Positions 23,191 through 34,598 of a DNA stretch of 64,000 nt are shown here, in pieces. The DNA is taken from positions 8,336,610 to 8,400,609 of the forward strand of contig OZ024828.1 of assembly GCA_964016985.1 (NCBI GenBank). Direction: 5' to 3'. The notes under the pieces were generated by a model. It did no database searches, had not been told where the DNA came from, and saw only the letters and a program-made list of their open reading frames with translations. Source of the DNA: Anodontia alba (taxonomy: Eukaryota; Mollusca; Bivalvia; Lucinida; Lucinidae). The position numbers were made by a program, and so were the translations under genes. Every line of letters begins with the position of its first letter. Position 1 is the stretch's first letter.

Positions 23191-23664
23191 TACATGTATC
23201 TGTAGCTATGATGTATAAACAGTGAAGGATTGGATCCTGTAGCACAACTGCTCAATTGATTCTTCAGTGGTTTGTAGAGCATTTATGTGAAGTTAGAAGA
23301 TCCTGTTATGACTGCACTGATGTGCTGGCTGATTTACATGTAGGTCTTTGTTGTTTATACGTGCCACAGACACCTGTTAATGTTTTCTCCCAGAAGGGTG
23401 CCACAGGATTGCAGTTTCTAATTCCTCAGCCTAGAAGCATAATTAGTGCCCCAGGAAGGCTAAAAGAAGACCCTATATGCATTTCTCTTAAAATTGTCAT
23501 AAATTTGTATCATATTTGTGATAGGGATAGTTTTTCAGTCTGATCCTCGGAGTCTGCGTGCTCTCCCCTTGGGAAAAAACATTGGTACATGTAGGTGCAG
23601 CTAGTTTTGCTGTGGCTTAGTTCGTAGCCTCATAGCCTCTTCATATACATGTACATACCTGGCA

Positions 23665-23870
23665 TGCTGGGTAAAAATTTCAGTAAATTATGTTTTGGAA
23701 TATTTTTCTTATTTTGCTCAGAAAATAGGGTGTCACATTTTGTGCAAATGCAAATTGTGTCTGGATACAATTTGCATGAAATAATCCTGTTTTTTTTTTG
23801 TTTTTTTTTTTCTGGAAAAAAATAAGAAAAATATACTGGTTTGTGGTCAGCTGAATTTGTCCATATATAA
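23665..23870. repeat. Foldback repeat, family FB-B
   Basis: It begins 'tgctgggtaaaaatttcag', has the TTTGTGCAAATGCAAATTGT / ACAATTTGCATGAAAT core and ends 'gctgaatttgtcc'. The right arm contains a T run. It abuts the acceptor region of RSBN1 exon 3. Confidence 0.65.
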
Positions 23871-23902
23871 AAGTGCTAAAGTTTACTTTATTTTATCATC
23901 AG

Positions 23903-24070
23903 AGGCATGAATGAGTTAAAGAATCTCCAGTACCTGCCAAGAGCCTCAGAGCCACGAGAAACAATGGTAGAGGACCGCACTCGTTGTCATGCAGATCATG
24001 TAGGCCATGGTTTTGACAGATACACCACTGCAGCAGTAGGACTTCTTAAAGCTGTTAATTGTGGAGAAAG
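23903..24070 (+). CDS. RSBN1: RSBN1 exon 3
   Basis: The acceptor is TTTTATCATCAG. The first base completes the split Arg codon; the alternative AG two bases on would put a stop in frame. It encodes residues 651-705 plus part of 706, including RGMNELKNLQYLPRAS, EDRTRCHADHVGHGFDRY and TTAAVGLLKAVN. H679 and D681 of CHADHVG fit the HxD iron-binding pair of JmjC dioxygenases (inference). The donor is GAAAG|GTAAGA, phase 2. Confidence 0.97.
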
Positions 24071-24118
24071 GTAAGAGACATAGCTCTAGATAAGAGAGGG
24101 TGTCTGTACTAGCAGGAA

Positions 24119-24238
24119 AATATATTTCTTATTTTTCCATGTAAACATATGGGGTTGATACTCATTAGAAGCGCCGCGCCTCTAATGAGTACCCACAATA
24201 TATGTTTTTATGAACAAATAAAGTTATCAACAATATTT
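24119..24238. repeat. Foldback repeat, family FB-A
   Basis: Arms ATACTCATTAGAAGCGC and GCGCCTCTAATGAGTACC with outer 'ttatttttccatgtaaac'. It lies just past the exon 3 donor. Confidence 0.7.
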
Positions 24239-24308
24239 TGTTGAAAAATTCACCTTATCTGAAGCTATGTAGATAGATCTTTCATCATCATTAATGCATT
24301 GCATGTGC

Positions 24309-24600
24309 TGGCCTCGGTGACTTGGTTGGATGCACGTCCGACTGGTGATCAGGAGATTGCGGGTTCAACCCCGGCAGTGTCGGTAACATTCTCGTGGAGA
24401 TTTGATCATGAAATATTTTCTACGGTCATTCCCTTCCGCTGATTTAAGAAGGGCAGTTGTCAGTTTCTGGCAAAAGAATATGCACAATACGGGTTAACCG
24501 CTTACAGGACTAAGCCTGCCCAGTAAAAGTGTGGGTAAGTAAACTGACCGTGCTCGACATGACCCCATTTGGTTGACTGGGCCATATAACCTCAACATAA
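24309..24600 (+). mobile_element. tRNA-derived SINE, family S1
   Basis: Head with the A-box-like GACTTGGTTGGATGCA and B box GGGTTCAACCCC; body and 'cctcaacataaaca' tail as in the other S1 copies. Confidence 0.75.
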
Positions 24601-24605
24601 ACATA

Positions 24606-24785
24606 ATGAATTGCATGCTGGGTAAGAAAAGCATTTCAGCAGACATTTGAAATAGTTTTCCTATTTTTTCCTGAATTAGGTTATGACATTTCATGCAAGT
24701 TATCTCTTTTGCATGAAACTCTTACTTAATTTTTGGTGAAAATAAGAATGAAATGTCAGTTTAATGTCTGCTGAATTTGTCCTGA
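24606..24785. repeat. Foldback repeat, family FB-B
   Basis: It begins 'gaattgcatgctgggtaag', has a TTATCTCTTTTGCATGA centre and ends 'gtctgctgaatttgtcc'. A diverged copy. Confidence 0.6.
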
Positions 24786-24889
24786 GCATGATAAAGGTTA
24801 ATGAAGCCCTGAATAAAACAAACCAAGATACATGTACTTAATACAGTATATGCAAACAATGTTAACACAGACCAGCTAACCATGCTCAT

Positions 24890-25082
24890 AGCTACAGATA
24901 AGAGGGGGTGTCCACATAATATTTTTCTTATCTCCACGAAAACATATGTTGTGGGTACTCATTAGAAGTGCCTCTGCGAGGCGCTTCTAATGAGTACCCA
25001 CAACATATGTTTTTGTGGAGAAATAAGAAAGATATCAGCATTTTTCGGATGAAAAAAGCGCCTTATCTGTTGCTATGCATGG
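24890..25082. repeat. Foldback repeat, family FB-A, full-length reference copy
   Basis: The outer arms 'atagctacagataagag' and 'cgccttatctgttgctatg' are visible at both ends. The inner palindrome is GAAGTGCCTCTGCGAGGCGC within TACTCATT...AATGAGTA. This is the best copy for defining the family at about 190 bp. Confidence 0.8.
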
Positions 25083-25099
25083 TACATCTTAAGTTTGAA

Positions 25100-25474
25100 C
25101 CACCTGATAATGTACCTTAAAAAGTGGTGGTTGATTGGCAAGTGCATTCAATGTAGACCCTGATCACATCATGTTCTGCAGTGTCCGCACTGTTTTTTCA
25201 GGCCTGTATTTCAGAATAATTATGATAAATATGGTAATTAAGGATAATTGTTTTGCACCTGCTTAATTAGTAAGCACCAGGTGCAATATAGGCATCTGCT
25301 TTTCTGGCCAGCCAGCCAGCTGGCTATCAACATTTGCAACCACCCTAGCCTTCGAGTCTATTTCTGAATAACTTTATGACACCTACAAGCATCTTACCTG
25401 GCATACACTTACTCCCAAACAAGGACTCAAACATGACAGTAACCTATTATTTCACAGTCTAATGACTTGGCATA
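25100..25474. other. Host flank of the DIRS-like array, decayed repeat
   Basis: Phrases such as 'caaccaccctag', 'cttacctggcatacactt' and 'caaggact' recur after the array at 40005-40110, so the array sits inside an older dispersed or tandem repeat. No gene. Confidence 0.5.
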
Positions 25475-25491
25475 TTTAACTTCATAATACA

Positions 25492-25652
25492 TTAACCTAT
25501 AGATAATGTGCTATTCTATTCTGTTTTCACACCTTCCACAGAAAAAACGACCTTTCAGTCGTTAATTAAAGTCTTAAACCAGAAGGTCCCTTAGGCAGTT
25601 ACCTGTGTGACGTAACTCTTCCCGCTCAATTGACCACGTGTCAGTTTCTTTT
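25492..25652 (+). repeat. Left inverted terminal repeat, copy A
   Basis: Runs from TTAACCTATAGATAAT to ACGTGTCAGTTTCTTTT. It is the reverse complement of 33420-33580. The next base on each side differs, so the boundary is sharp. Confidence 0.9.
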
Positions 25653-25962
25653 CTGTGGACAAAGAAATTCAACAAGGATTATTTACCTGTGATAGAAATT
25701 TGGATTATTTCTTTCCTCACGGATAAATTTATGTATCCTTGTGTTTCTTTTGTTTATTTATCACTCCTTTCACTTTCTGTGTTATTATTTAAAATTTTCA
25801 ATTTTCGATTTCATGTATTTTTGACTGGTCTTTTTCCACATGCGTTTTGGCGACTCTCGCTTTTCGGCACAACGCTCGTGCGCGATCGGTTCGATAGTCG
25901 TGTTTATATATGCAGAATATTTTTGTTCTTTTCGTTCCAGGTTATTCAGCAATTACGATATG

Positions 25963-27972
25963 TTTTTTTAGCTCACCTGAGCTCTGCTCAGGATGAGCTA
26001 TTGTGATCACTTTTCGTCCGTCGTCCGTCCGTCCGTCCGTCCGTCCGTCCGTGCGTCCGTCCGTCCGTGCGTCCGTCCGTTAACATTTTCAAATGACTTC
26101 TCCTCTGAAACCGCTGAGCCAATTTTGCTCAAATTTCATATGGAGTCTCCTTAGGGTGGGGGAACGAAAAATTGCTAAAATGGTCGCGGTCCGTTGACCA
26201 AGATGGCCGCCACGCCCATATATGGTAAAAACCTTTAAAAATCTTCTCCTCCAGAACCGAGAATGCCTTGGGGCTGAACCTTTGCAGGAATCATCGGGGA
26301 CGGGAGGTCTACCAAAATTGCTAAAAGAATTGTCGTACGTTGACGTTTGACCTTTTTACGGCAAGGTCAAGTTTGCTTCCCTATGCATTTGTATGGGAAA
26401 AACCTTTAAAAATCTTCTTCTCCAAAACCGAGCATGCCTCGTGGCTGAATCTTTGCATATATCTTCGGGAACAGGAGAGCTACCAAAATTGCTAAAATAA
26501 TGGTCGTACATTGACATTTGACCTTTTTACGGTAAGGTCAATTTTTCTTCCTTATGCATTTGTATGGGAAAAATGTTCAAAATTCCAAACAACTTCTCCA
26601 CTGGAGCCTTTGGGCCAATTTTGCTCAAATTTCATATGGAGCCTTCCTAGGGTGGGGGAATGAAAAATTGCTAAAATGGTCACGGTCAGTTGACCAAGAT
26701 GGCCGCCACGCCCATATATGGTAAAAACCTTTAAAAATCTTCTCCTCCAGAACCAAGAATGCCTTGGGGCTGAACCTTTGTGGGAATCATCGGGGACGGG
26801 AGGTCTACCAACATTGCTAAAAGAATTGTCGTACGTTGACGTTTGACCTTTTTACGGCAAGGTCAAGTTTGCTTCCCTATGCATTTGTATGGGAAAAACC
26901 TTCAAAAATCTTCTTCTCCAAAACCGAGCATGCCTTTTGGCTGAATCTTTGCATATATCTTCGGGAACAGGAGGGCTACCAAAATTGCTAAAATAATGGT
27001 TGTACATTGACATTTGACCTTTTTACGTTAAGGTCAATTTTGCTTCCTTATGCATTTGTATGGGAAAAATGTTCAGAATTTCAAACAACTTCTCCTCTGG
27101 AGCCTCTGGGCCAATTTTGCTCAAATTTCATATGGAGCCTCCTTGGATAGGGGGAACAAAAGATTGCTAAAATGGTCACGTTCGTTGACCAAGATGGGCG
27201 CCATGCCCATATATGGTAAAAACCTTTATAAATCTTCTTCTCTAGAACCGAGGATGCTTTGGGGCTGAATGTTTGCATAAATCATCGGGGACAGGGTCTG
27301 CCAAAGTTGCTAAAATAATGGTCATACATTGACATTTGACCTTTTTACAGCAAGGTCAAGTTTGCTTCCTTATGCATTTGCATGGGAAAAAACATTTAAA
27401 AATCTTATTCTCCAAAACCGAGGATGGCTTGTGGCTGAATCTTTGCATATATCATCTGGAACGGGTGGTCTACCAAAGTTGCTAAAATAATTGTCATACA
27501 TTGACATTTAACCTTTTTATGGCGAGGTCAAGTTTGCTTCTGTATGCATTTATTTAGGCCCCATACATTTGTATGGAAAAAATGTTGATAATTTCAAATG
27601 GCTTTTCCTCTGAAGCCTCCGGGCCAGTGTTGCTCAAATTTCATGCGGAGCTTCCGTGGGCAGGAGAATGAAAGATTGCTAAAATGGGTATGGTCCATTG
27701 ATCAAAATGGCTGCCATGCCCATATATGGTAAAAACCTTTAAAAATCTTCTTCTCCATAACCAAACAAGCCCTGGGTCCTAATCTTTGCACAAATTATGG
27801 GGGACAGGAGATCTACCAAAATTGCTCAAATGATGGTTCTATGTTGACATTTGACCTTTTAGCCTCCAAGGTCAAATTTGCTTCCCTATTTGTGTGGGCC
27901 ATATACATTTATATTGAAAGTATCGAAGTGACTTTCACTCAGGTGAGCGAACCGTGGCCCGTGGGCCTCTTG
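25963..27972 (+). mobile_element. Helentron-like element nested in copy A
   Basis: Absent from copy B at the same site, where 'gatatg' plus five T runs straight into 'cctggac'. The head is AGCTCACCTGAG, then a (GTCC)n run at 26018-26080. The core has about four units of roughly 500 bp, marked by 'ttttgctcaaatttcat' near 26121, 26618, 27112 and 27628. The tail has CTCAGGTGAGC, a GGCCCGTGGGCC hairpin and CTCTTG. Insertion in a T run and the inverted head/tail match are Helentron-like. No ORF of note. Confidence 0.75.
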
Positions 27973-28184
27973 TTTTTTTTCCTGGACTTTTGTTTGCAGA
28001 GATCTTCAGTTGGCTAAAGATTCTCATGGTGGAGAAGCTGATTGTAAAGAACTTGTCAACCCTTGATGGGTTATAAGACAATTCTTTACTGATGGGAGCC
28101 CCACCCCATATGGCTATACTGCCGGGGTAAGACCCATCAAGGTGGCATCTTTGGGTACTTAGTATCCTATAAAGTCTAAGTCCA

Positions 28185-28412
28185 CCAGTCACCAGTCACC
28201 AGTCATCCAGTCACCAGTCACCAGTCACCCAGGCTCCAGTCAATCAGCTTCACCAGTCACCAGTCAATCAGGTGCCAGTCAACCAGGCACCAGTCACCAG
28301 TCATCCAGGTGCCAGTCAACCAGGCACCAGTCACCAGTCACCCAGTCACCAGTCACCAGTCACCCAGTCACCAGTCACCAGTCACCCAGTCACCAGTCAA
28401 CTAGTCTCCAGT
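28185..28412 (+). repeat. CACCAGT minisatellite, copy A
   Basis: A 7-8 bp unit (CACCAGT, sometimes CACCCAGT) in higher-order groups with AATCAGGTGC and AACCAGGC variants. The same array, with a different variant order, lies at 34319-34551 in copy B. Confidence 0.9.
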
Positions 28413-28458
28413 CAATAATTTAATTATTTTCTGGAAAGACTTAGTTTCTGACATATTT

Positions 28459-29287
28459 CACCGGACAAAATAGTCACGTATACTAACTTCCGGTCATTAT
28501 GTCTAATTATTAAAAAAATTTTTTTCACTGGGCAAAGTATCAGTAATATTTCTGATACTTATACCCGGTCATATTATTATATTATTTCTGATTTTTCACC
28601 AGGCAAACTTTTACAGAAAGTGTCTGGTCAATTTTTGCCTTATAATTAATTATCTTCGGGAAAAAGTTTCGAATACTTGTGCCCGCTCAGTTTTCATATA
28701 TAATCTCCCTTTTTCATCGGACTAGAGTTACGAATACTACTATCCGATCAATTTGTCAAATTTCTTGTAACTTTACCGGGCAACAGTTACGAATATTAGT
28801 GTCCGGTCATTGTGTCGGGTAACTAGTGTCAAAATAATGATTACTAATTCCCGAACAATCTATTATCGTTCATAGAGCTCCATTCACGTTTAAGTCAATG
28901 GATATAGGTTATTAAGTGAAATACATAATAACTTTTTATACAAAAAATTCTGTACAGTCTTTCCCAAATCAGACTAGAATTTTTAATATTCCATTAACTT
29001 ATTATAGGTGTGTAATTCCATTAATATTTTAAATTAACTTATGTTTTATCTCTTTTATCCGCTAGAAAGAGTTAAACTTCCGACTATAACAAAATTCTTA
29101 CCGGGCAGCAGTTCGTAGACTAGTGCCAGGTCATTCAAATGATGTTTTATCTCTTTAATTCGCTAGACAGCGTTTAAATTCCGGCTCTAACGAAAATTTC
29201 ATCGGGAGGCACTTCGTAGAGTAGTGCCAGGTCATTCTAACGAAATTCCACCGGGCAGTAGTTTCGTAGACTTTGTGTCGGATTACT
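28459..29287 (+). repeat. Array of about ten degenerate hairpin units, copy A
   Basis: Units start near 28459, 28525, 28596, 28661, 28714, 28771, 28818, 29098, 29201 and 29249. Each has an ACCGG-like left arm, a TTACGAATACTAGT-like middle and a CCGGT-like right arm. Several arms differ from the consensus in matching ways: ACCAG with CTGGT, ATCGGA with TCCGAT, TCGGG with CCCGA. So pairing is kept while sequence drifts. Function unknown. Confidence 0.6.
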
Positions 29288-29289
29288 AG

Positions 29290-32200
29290 TGTGTTCCAGG
29301 CTCAACATATATTCATATATAACCACTATAGACATGTATAGTCTTGGATTATAGGTTATTGAATGACAGCGATGGGTTCTAATACCTAGTAGCCATTTAT
29401 ATTGTTGAATTCTGTCCAGTTACTTTTAACTTGACTTAAATTCTATATATATATTTATTATTGAAAATGAATTAAGAATTATCGGTTACGATCAAATTCG
29501 CAATTCATTCACTAAGTGTAGAAGATTCTTCCAGCTATAATTATATCTCGTTTGTTCGCTACAAAGAGATTAACTTCTTACATATTCACCTTATTCGGCT
29601 CTAGGGCAAAGGTGAACTATAAAACTATCGTTATTTATAAGAAGAAAAATATACACGAAATATAAAATTTTTTCTTCTTTCCTCCCCTGTTTTTCTTCTA
29701 CATGCTCCGATATGTAATCAGCATGTAATCTAAGGAGTAAATTGACAAGAAAGTAGCAATCGATCTTTTCTACTTCCTATTAATTTTTCATTCTTAAGGT
29801 ATCGGAAATTTACACCAACCAGATAAATAAATTAACAGTTTATTTATTTATTCACTACCTCTCTAGATTACTACGATTTAAAATTCTAGTTGAGGTACAT
29901 ATTTTCCTTTTGCCTTTTCTACATGGAAAATAGTTGATCCGATAAGCTATTATTCTATTTTATACTATCTTTTGATTGATTATATAAGAGTCTAGGTCAG
30001 TCGTGCTCTGTCTAAACTCTGCTATAAAATAATAAATAAGAAAAAAATCTTATATTTAGGCATAGATATAATTCGATACGTTCTTTACTTTGCCTGTTTT
30101 ATTTTTTCTTCTGGATCATTTAAGACTACGATAGCAATATACCAGATATTTTTGCCTCAGTAAGAATCTATTACGCTGAAGATTCTTCATATTGGAATAA
30201 TAATTTTATTATGATTATAATTCTAGACCCAATTAATCCTCGTATATTATAGGTCTACTTTATCTTATTGAGGAATAGTTTTGCTTCGACTAGCTCTATA
30301 CCTCTAATATTTTATTTATAACTAGAGTCCATGTCAATCAAAATTTTCTTGCACTTTGGTATTGACAATGGATACATATTTAGTAAAGGCATTAATTATT
30401 CAGTACGTGACAGATTATTATTGCCTAAATTAGATTTTATATACAATACTTTCCTTTTGATATTTTGTTTTATTGACTTTGTAACTATTCAGAAACTGCC
30501 AAAGTCAATCATTTCCTTCCTCTAAACTTACCGAAGCTCTAGATTATGTTGATATATATTTTTGATATATGCTTAGAGGTTAATTAACGAGAGTTTACCT
30601 CATAATAGCAGATATTATTATAATTATATTAATCAATCTATAGTCTAGGCTTAGACAAAAGGGAAAACATCCTTAATTACGAGCCGGTAAAGAATTAAGA
30701 CACTCTTAATTATCTCTTTACCCCTCCTTTATGTTTACATTCGTTAAAGGGATCATAGTAATTCTCGCTAAGAGTTCAAGTTCAGTTTGCGAATAATGCA
30801 AAGATTAATATCTTGATTTCCAGTCCGCATCAAAAATGGTCTATATATATAGATAAATATCTTTCCGAAACTGGATATTTATTTATTTTTCCACACAATA
30901 AGTCATTTCAAGATGTCGATGTTTTTGAAATGCACTGCTTCAATTTATAATATAAAATATGTTTATATTAACTTCACAACTTAGTAAGTGCTGCACCTAC
31001 GTTCCTGGTCAGATCTTACTTTTGTGATACGTTTTTGAACATACTGAAAGTTTTCTCCGATTATACATTTGGTAAATAAACTTTCGAGTAGTATTTATGC
31101 CTTTAAACATTCAGATTATTTGATAATTGTTGGAGATAATATATTATTCCGATATTTATATATCTATCTTCATTATTTATCTTTCTCATCTTACTTTTAA
31201 ATTAGATTGACCTTCTCGCTACGTTCCAGGTTTAAATCTAGCTAACATTGTGGAACAGTCACTTTTTTATTTCCTAAACAATATTTTAACTTTTTTCTCA
31301 GTATTCAGAGCATAACGACTTCATGAATACTTGAAAATAATTCAATTCTACGCTTGTTAAACTAAGCCTAAAACAAGCCCTAGTTTTTTAGAATGGATAT
31401 TATCCTTCGATTCAGTTCATGGAGATACATCCTTTTAGATCCCATTATCTCTATTTCAATCATTCAAAATTCTAATGACTAAGTACTCCTTTTCTACGTA
31501 CGAATACAGAATATCGAGTCACTGTTGCTGCATATTGGTTAAAGATTAAACAAATTTTATCTTAAATCTATATGACGTTAAATTAATTATTATCTCTTTC
31601 ATATACATGTTTTTACCCTTCCGTCAGGGATCGCGGTAATAATATTATTACTCTCTATGGTTTACACATAGATCTCGAGAGTATATATATGTATTTTCTT
31701 CCTGAACTCATTTGCGAGTACGTAATTTGATATTTCAGGAATTACCAATTATGCAGACATAGATTTTATTCTATTAATATTCAATTCTAAAAATTTGATT
31801 GAATGTTTATCTATAAAATTTCTGGGCAGTAATTTTATAGAGAGTTATATGTTTAATAATTCCTTGCTTAAATAATAGTTACGCTTAACCTATGATTTAT
31901 AGCGGGAATTTTGTTCAGTAGTATAATTTTTATTTAGTATTAATATATTTCTTACTATTCTTAAATATGCGTATAGAATAGTAATACTATCTCTTAACTT
32001 TTAAATTAAGTGTTTTTTGAGATTAATAATCAGTATTATTGTATAATCTTTCTTCAGAGATTATCACACTATTACTTTTTCTCTGAGTCCTTCTCTTTTT
32101 ATGAACATTTTGATTCGTATCAAAGTGGATTTTTAACATTTCTTGATTTCCATGATTATTTACTCAGGAGTACTTTTCATGGCAATCTTCTGGTATAGAA

Positions 32201-33261
32201 AGATTCTATCCAGCTTATTTATTATTGCTTAATCTTATCAATACGGTAAGATTTAGCCAAACTATGACCGTCATACAGTTTGCTGCGATCAACCTTATTC
32301 TTATCTCTTTTATTGTCTGTCAAACTCTTTAGTTATGATGTTGACAGTTTATTCTTTATTTTTTTGTCAGGACATCAAACGCTTTTATATGTCTATGACA
32401 AAACTAATTATCAATGGTTTAAGTTGTTTTTTCTTCCCAGCAGTTATATGCAAACTCTGTATTATTTTATTGCTTGACTAAAAATTCGTTATACAATTAG
32501 TCTAGCAATAGTTTTAACCATTATGTTTGTCTATACCTTTTTTTTTCTTCTGATGGATAACTTAGTTATAGTTAAGTTAACTCCATCTACTTTTATTATC
32601 TCCCCTTCTTTAATTTGATCAAGGGAAATAATTACACATTATGGTTATTTTAAGTCTGTGTCTGTTCATCGGAAACTGTCCTGTCGCTCCATTTAACAGA
32701 ATTTAATTAGTTTATAATTCTAATAGCTTAGACTATTACAATTACATAGCTTCACATATCTAGAATTTTATCCAAAATATCTACATATGTCAGTTATCTA
32801 TAGGAAACTCCACCGAGTAGACTTTTCCTTATTTATTCAAGATCCTACATAGACTACTTACAGTGTATGGTCTTGGCTTTTTGTTTTACAAATTTTGTTT
32901 TTCAAAATATTTCTATATTCCTAGCTTACTTTGCGATGGAATATTTATGTTATGTCTCAATGACTCCCTTTTCTTTTTGAAGCCAATTGTTGTTTCCCAA
33001 AAAGAAAAAAAGAGGGGGGGGGGGGCCGATGTTAGGTCTCTGAGACTTAAGAACTGGCTTCCTCTAGAGTCTACTAATATATATAAGGTTGTTAGATCAT
33101 AACACCTTAAAGCTATTTTGTGAATCTAGACCATTCTTTCTATTAAATATAGAATTAGAATGTATCTGATTCCTTTGAGTTTCCTGAGTCTTAACCAGAA
33201 GTGGTGAGATATTATTGGTGTTAGAATTAGGAGAGCACCTCCCTCCTATTCTGCAAATTCT
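29290..33261. other. AT-rich interior of copy A, no coding sequence recognised
   Basis: Low-GC sequence with many short T-rich ORFs (up to about 65 codons) that show no motif. A 12-base G run lies at 33014-33025. The same stretch in copy B is near identical apart from small indels and one MITE. Confidence 0.6.
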
Positions 33262-33357
33262 AGCACATTATCTATAGGTTAATGTATTATGAAGTTAAAA
33301 TGAAGTTTTTTAAAAGTAAAACATATTTTAACGAGTAATACTTAACCTATAGATAAT
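33262..33357 (+). repeat. Internal complementary region, copy A
   Basis: 96 bp that is the exact reverse complement of 33565-33660, the joined right end of copy A and left end of copy B. It contains a facing pair of ITR tips (ATTATCTATAGGTTAA and TTAACCTATAGATAAT) around a 59-64 bp spacer. It lies 62 bp upstream of the right ITR, where DIRS elements carry their internal complementary region. Confidence 0.85.
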
Positions 33358-33419
33358 CAATTATCTCCCTCCGCCCACCATCGCTTATCTCTCCTAATTG
33401 TGTCTATTGTTTTACACAT

Positions 33420-33580
33420 AAAAGAAACTGACACGTGGTCAATTGAGCGGGAAGAGTTACGTCACACAGGTAACTGCCTAAGGGACCTTCTGGTTTAAGA
33501 CTTTAATTAACGACTGAAAGGTCGTTTTTTCTGTGGAAGGTGTGAAAACAGAATAGAATAGCACATTATCTATAGGTTAA
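33420..33580 (+). repeat. Right inverted terminal repeat, copy A
   Basis: Reverse complement of 25492-25652, ending ATTATCTATAGGTTAA. It is followed by a 45 bp right-end extension up to 33625. Confidence 0.9.
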
Positions 33581-33639
33581 GTATTACTCGTTAAAATATG
33601 TTTTACTTTTAAAAAACTTCATTTTAACTTCATAATACA

Positions 33640-33800
33640 TTAACCTATAGATAATGTGCTATTCTATTCTGTTTTCACACCTTCCACAGAAAAAACGACC
33701 TTTCAGTCGTTAATTAAAGTCTTAAACCAGAAGGTCCCTTAGGCAGTTACCTGTGTGACGTAACTCTTCCCGCTCAATTGACCACGTGTCAGTTTCTTTT
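33640..33800 (+). repeat. Left inverted terminal repeat, copy B
   Basis: Same 161 bp sequence as 25492-25652; reverse complement of 39793-39953. Confidence 0.9.
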
Positions 33801-34318
33801 CTGTGGACAAAGAAATTCAACAAGGATTATTTACCTGTGATAGAAATTTGGATTATTTCTTTCCTCACGGATAAATTTATGTATCCTTGTGTTTCTTTTG
33901 TTTATTTATCACTCCTTTCACTTTCTGTGTTATTATTTAAAATTTTCAATTTTCGATTTCATGTATTTTTGACTGGTCTTTTTCCACATGCGTTTTGGCG
34001 ACTCTCGCTATTCGGCACAACGCTCGTGCGCGATCGGTTCGATAGTCGTGTTTATATATGCAGAATATTTTTGTTCTTTTCGTTCCAGGTTATTCAGCAA
34101 TTACGATATGTTTTTCCTGGACTTTTGTTTGCAGAGATCTTCAGTTGGCTAAAGATTCTCATGGTGGAGAAGCTGATTGTAAAGAACTTGTCAACCCTTG
34201 ATGGGTTATAAGACAATTCTTTACTGATGGGAGCCCCACCCCATATGGCTATACTGCCGGGGTAAGACCCATCAAGGTGGCATCTTTGGGTACTTAGTAT
34301 CCTATAAAGTCTAAGTCC

Positions 34319-34551
34319 ACCAGTCACCAGTCACCAGTCATCCAGTCACCAGTCACCAGTCAACCAGGCACCAGTCAATCAGCTTCACCAGTCACCAGTC
34401 AATCAGGTGCCAGTCAACCAGGCACCAGTCACCAGTCATCCAGGTGCCAGTCAACCAGGCACCAGTCACCAGTCACCCAGTCACCAGTCACCAGTCACCC
34501 AGTCACCAGTCACCAGTCACCGATCAACCAGGCACCAGTCAACTAGTCTCC
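34319..34551 (+). repeat. CACCAGT minisatellite, copy B
   Basis: Counterpart of 28185-28412 with variant units in a different order, including a CACCGATCAACCAGG variant near its end. Confidence 0.9.
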
Positions 34552-34598
34552 AGTCAATAATTTAATTATTTTCTGGAAAGACTTAGTTTCTGACATAC

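Larger units (their letters stand above)
25475..33625 (+). mobile_element. DIRS-like element, copy A (non-autonomous, with nested insert)
   Basis: Left inverted terminal repeat 25492-25652, right inverted terminal repeat 33420-33580 (161 bp each, identical as far as I can compare), and an internal complementary region at 33262-33357. Outside the ITRs are short end extensions: 17 bp on the left, about 45 bp on the right. This layout is that of DIRS retrotransposons, which use a tyrosine recombinase and leave no target duplication. I see no reverse transcriptase, RNase H, recombinase or methyltransferase ORF. The interior is AT-rich with no ORF above about 140 codons, so the copy would depend on proteins from elsewhere. 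About 8.15 kb, of which 2.0 kb is a nested element. It lies in RSBN1 intron 3. Confidence 0.7.

Noticed and set aside
27935..28192. Minus-strand frame of 85 codons repeated at 34094-34327
   Set aside because: Lies over the segment before the CACCAGT minisatellite and changes its end with the nested insert. No domain is recognisable, and it is an open frame by chance in a conserved repeat.
28185..28412. CRISPR-like direct repeats
   Set aside because: Short CACCAGT units without unique spacers of constant length, in animal DNA; this is a minisatellite.
33786..34211. 141-codon open frame in copy B of the DIRS-like element (cut short in copy A)
   Set aside because: The product is T-rich-codon hydrophobic sequence with no motif. 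It overlaps the left ITR end, and conservation between A and B only reflects their near identity. Too weak to call a gene.
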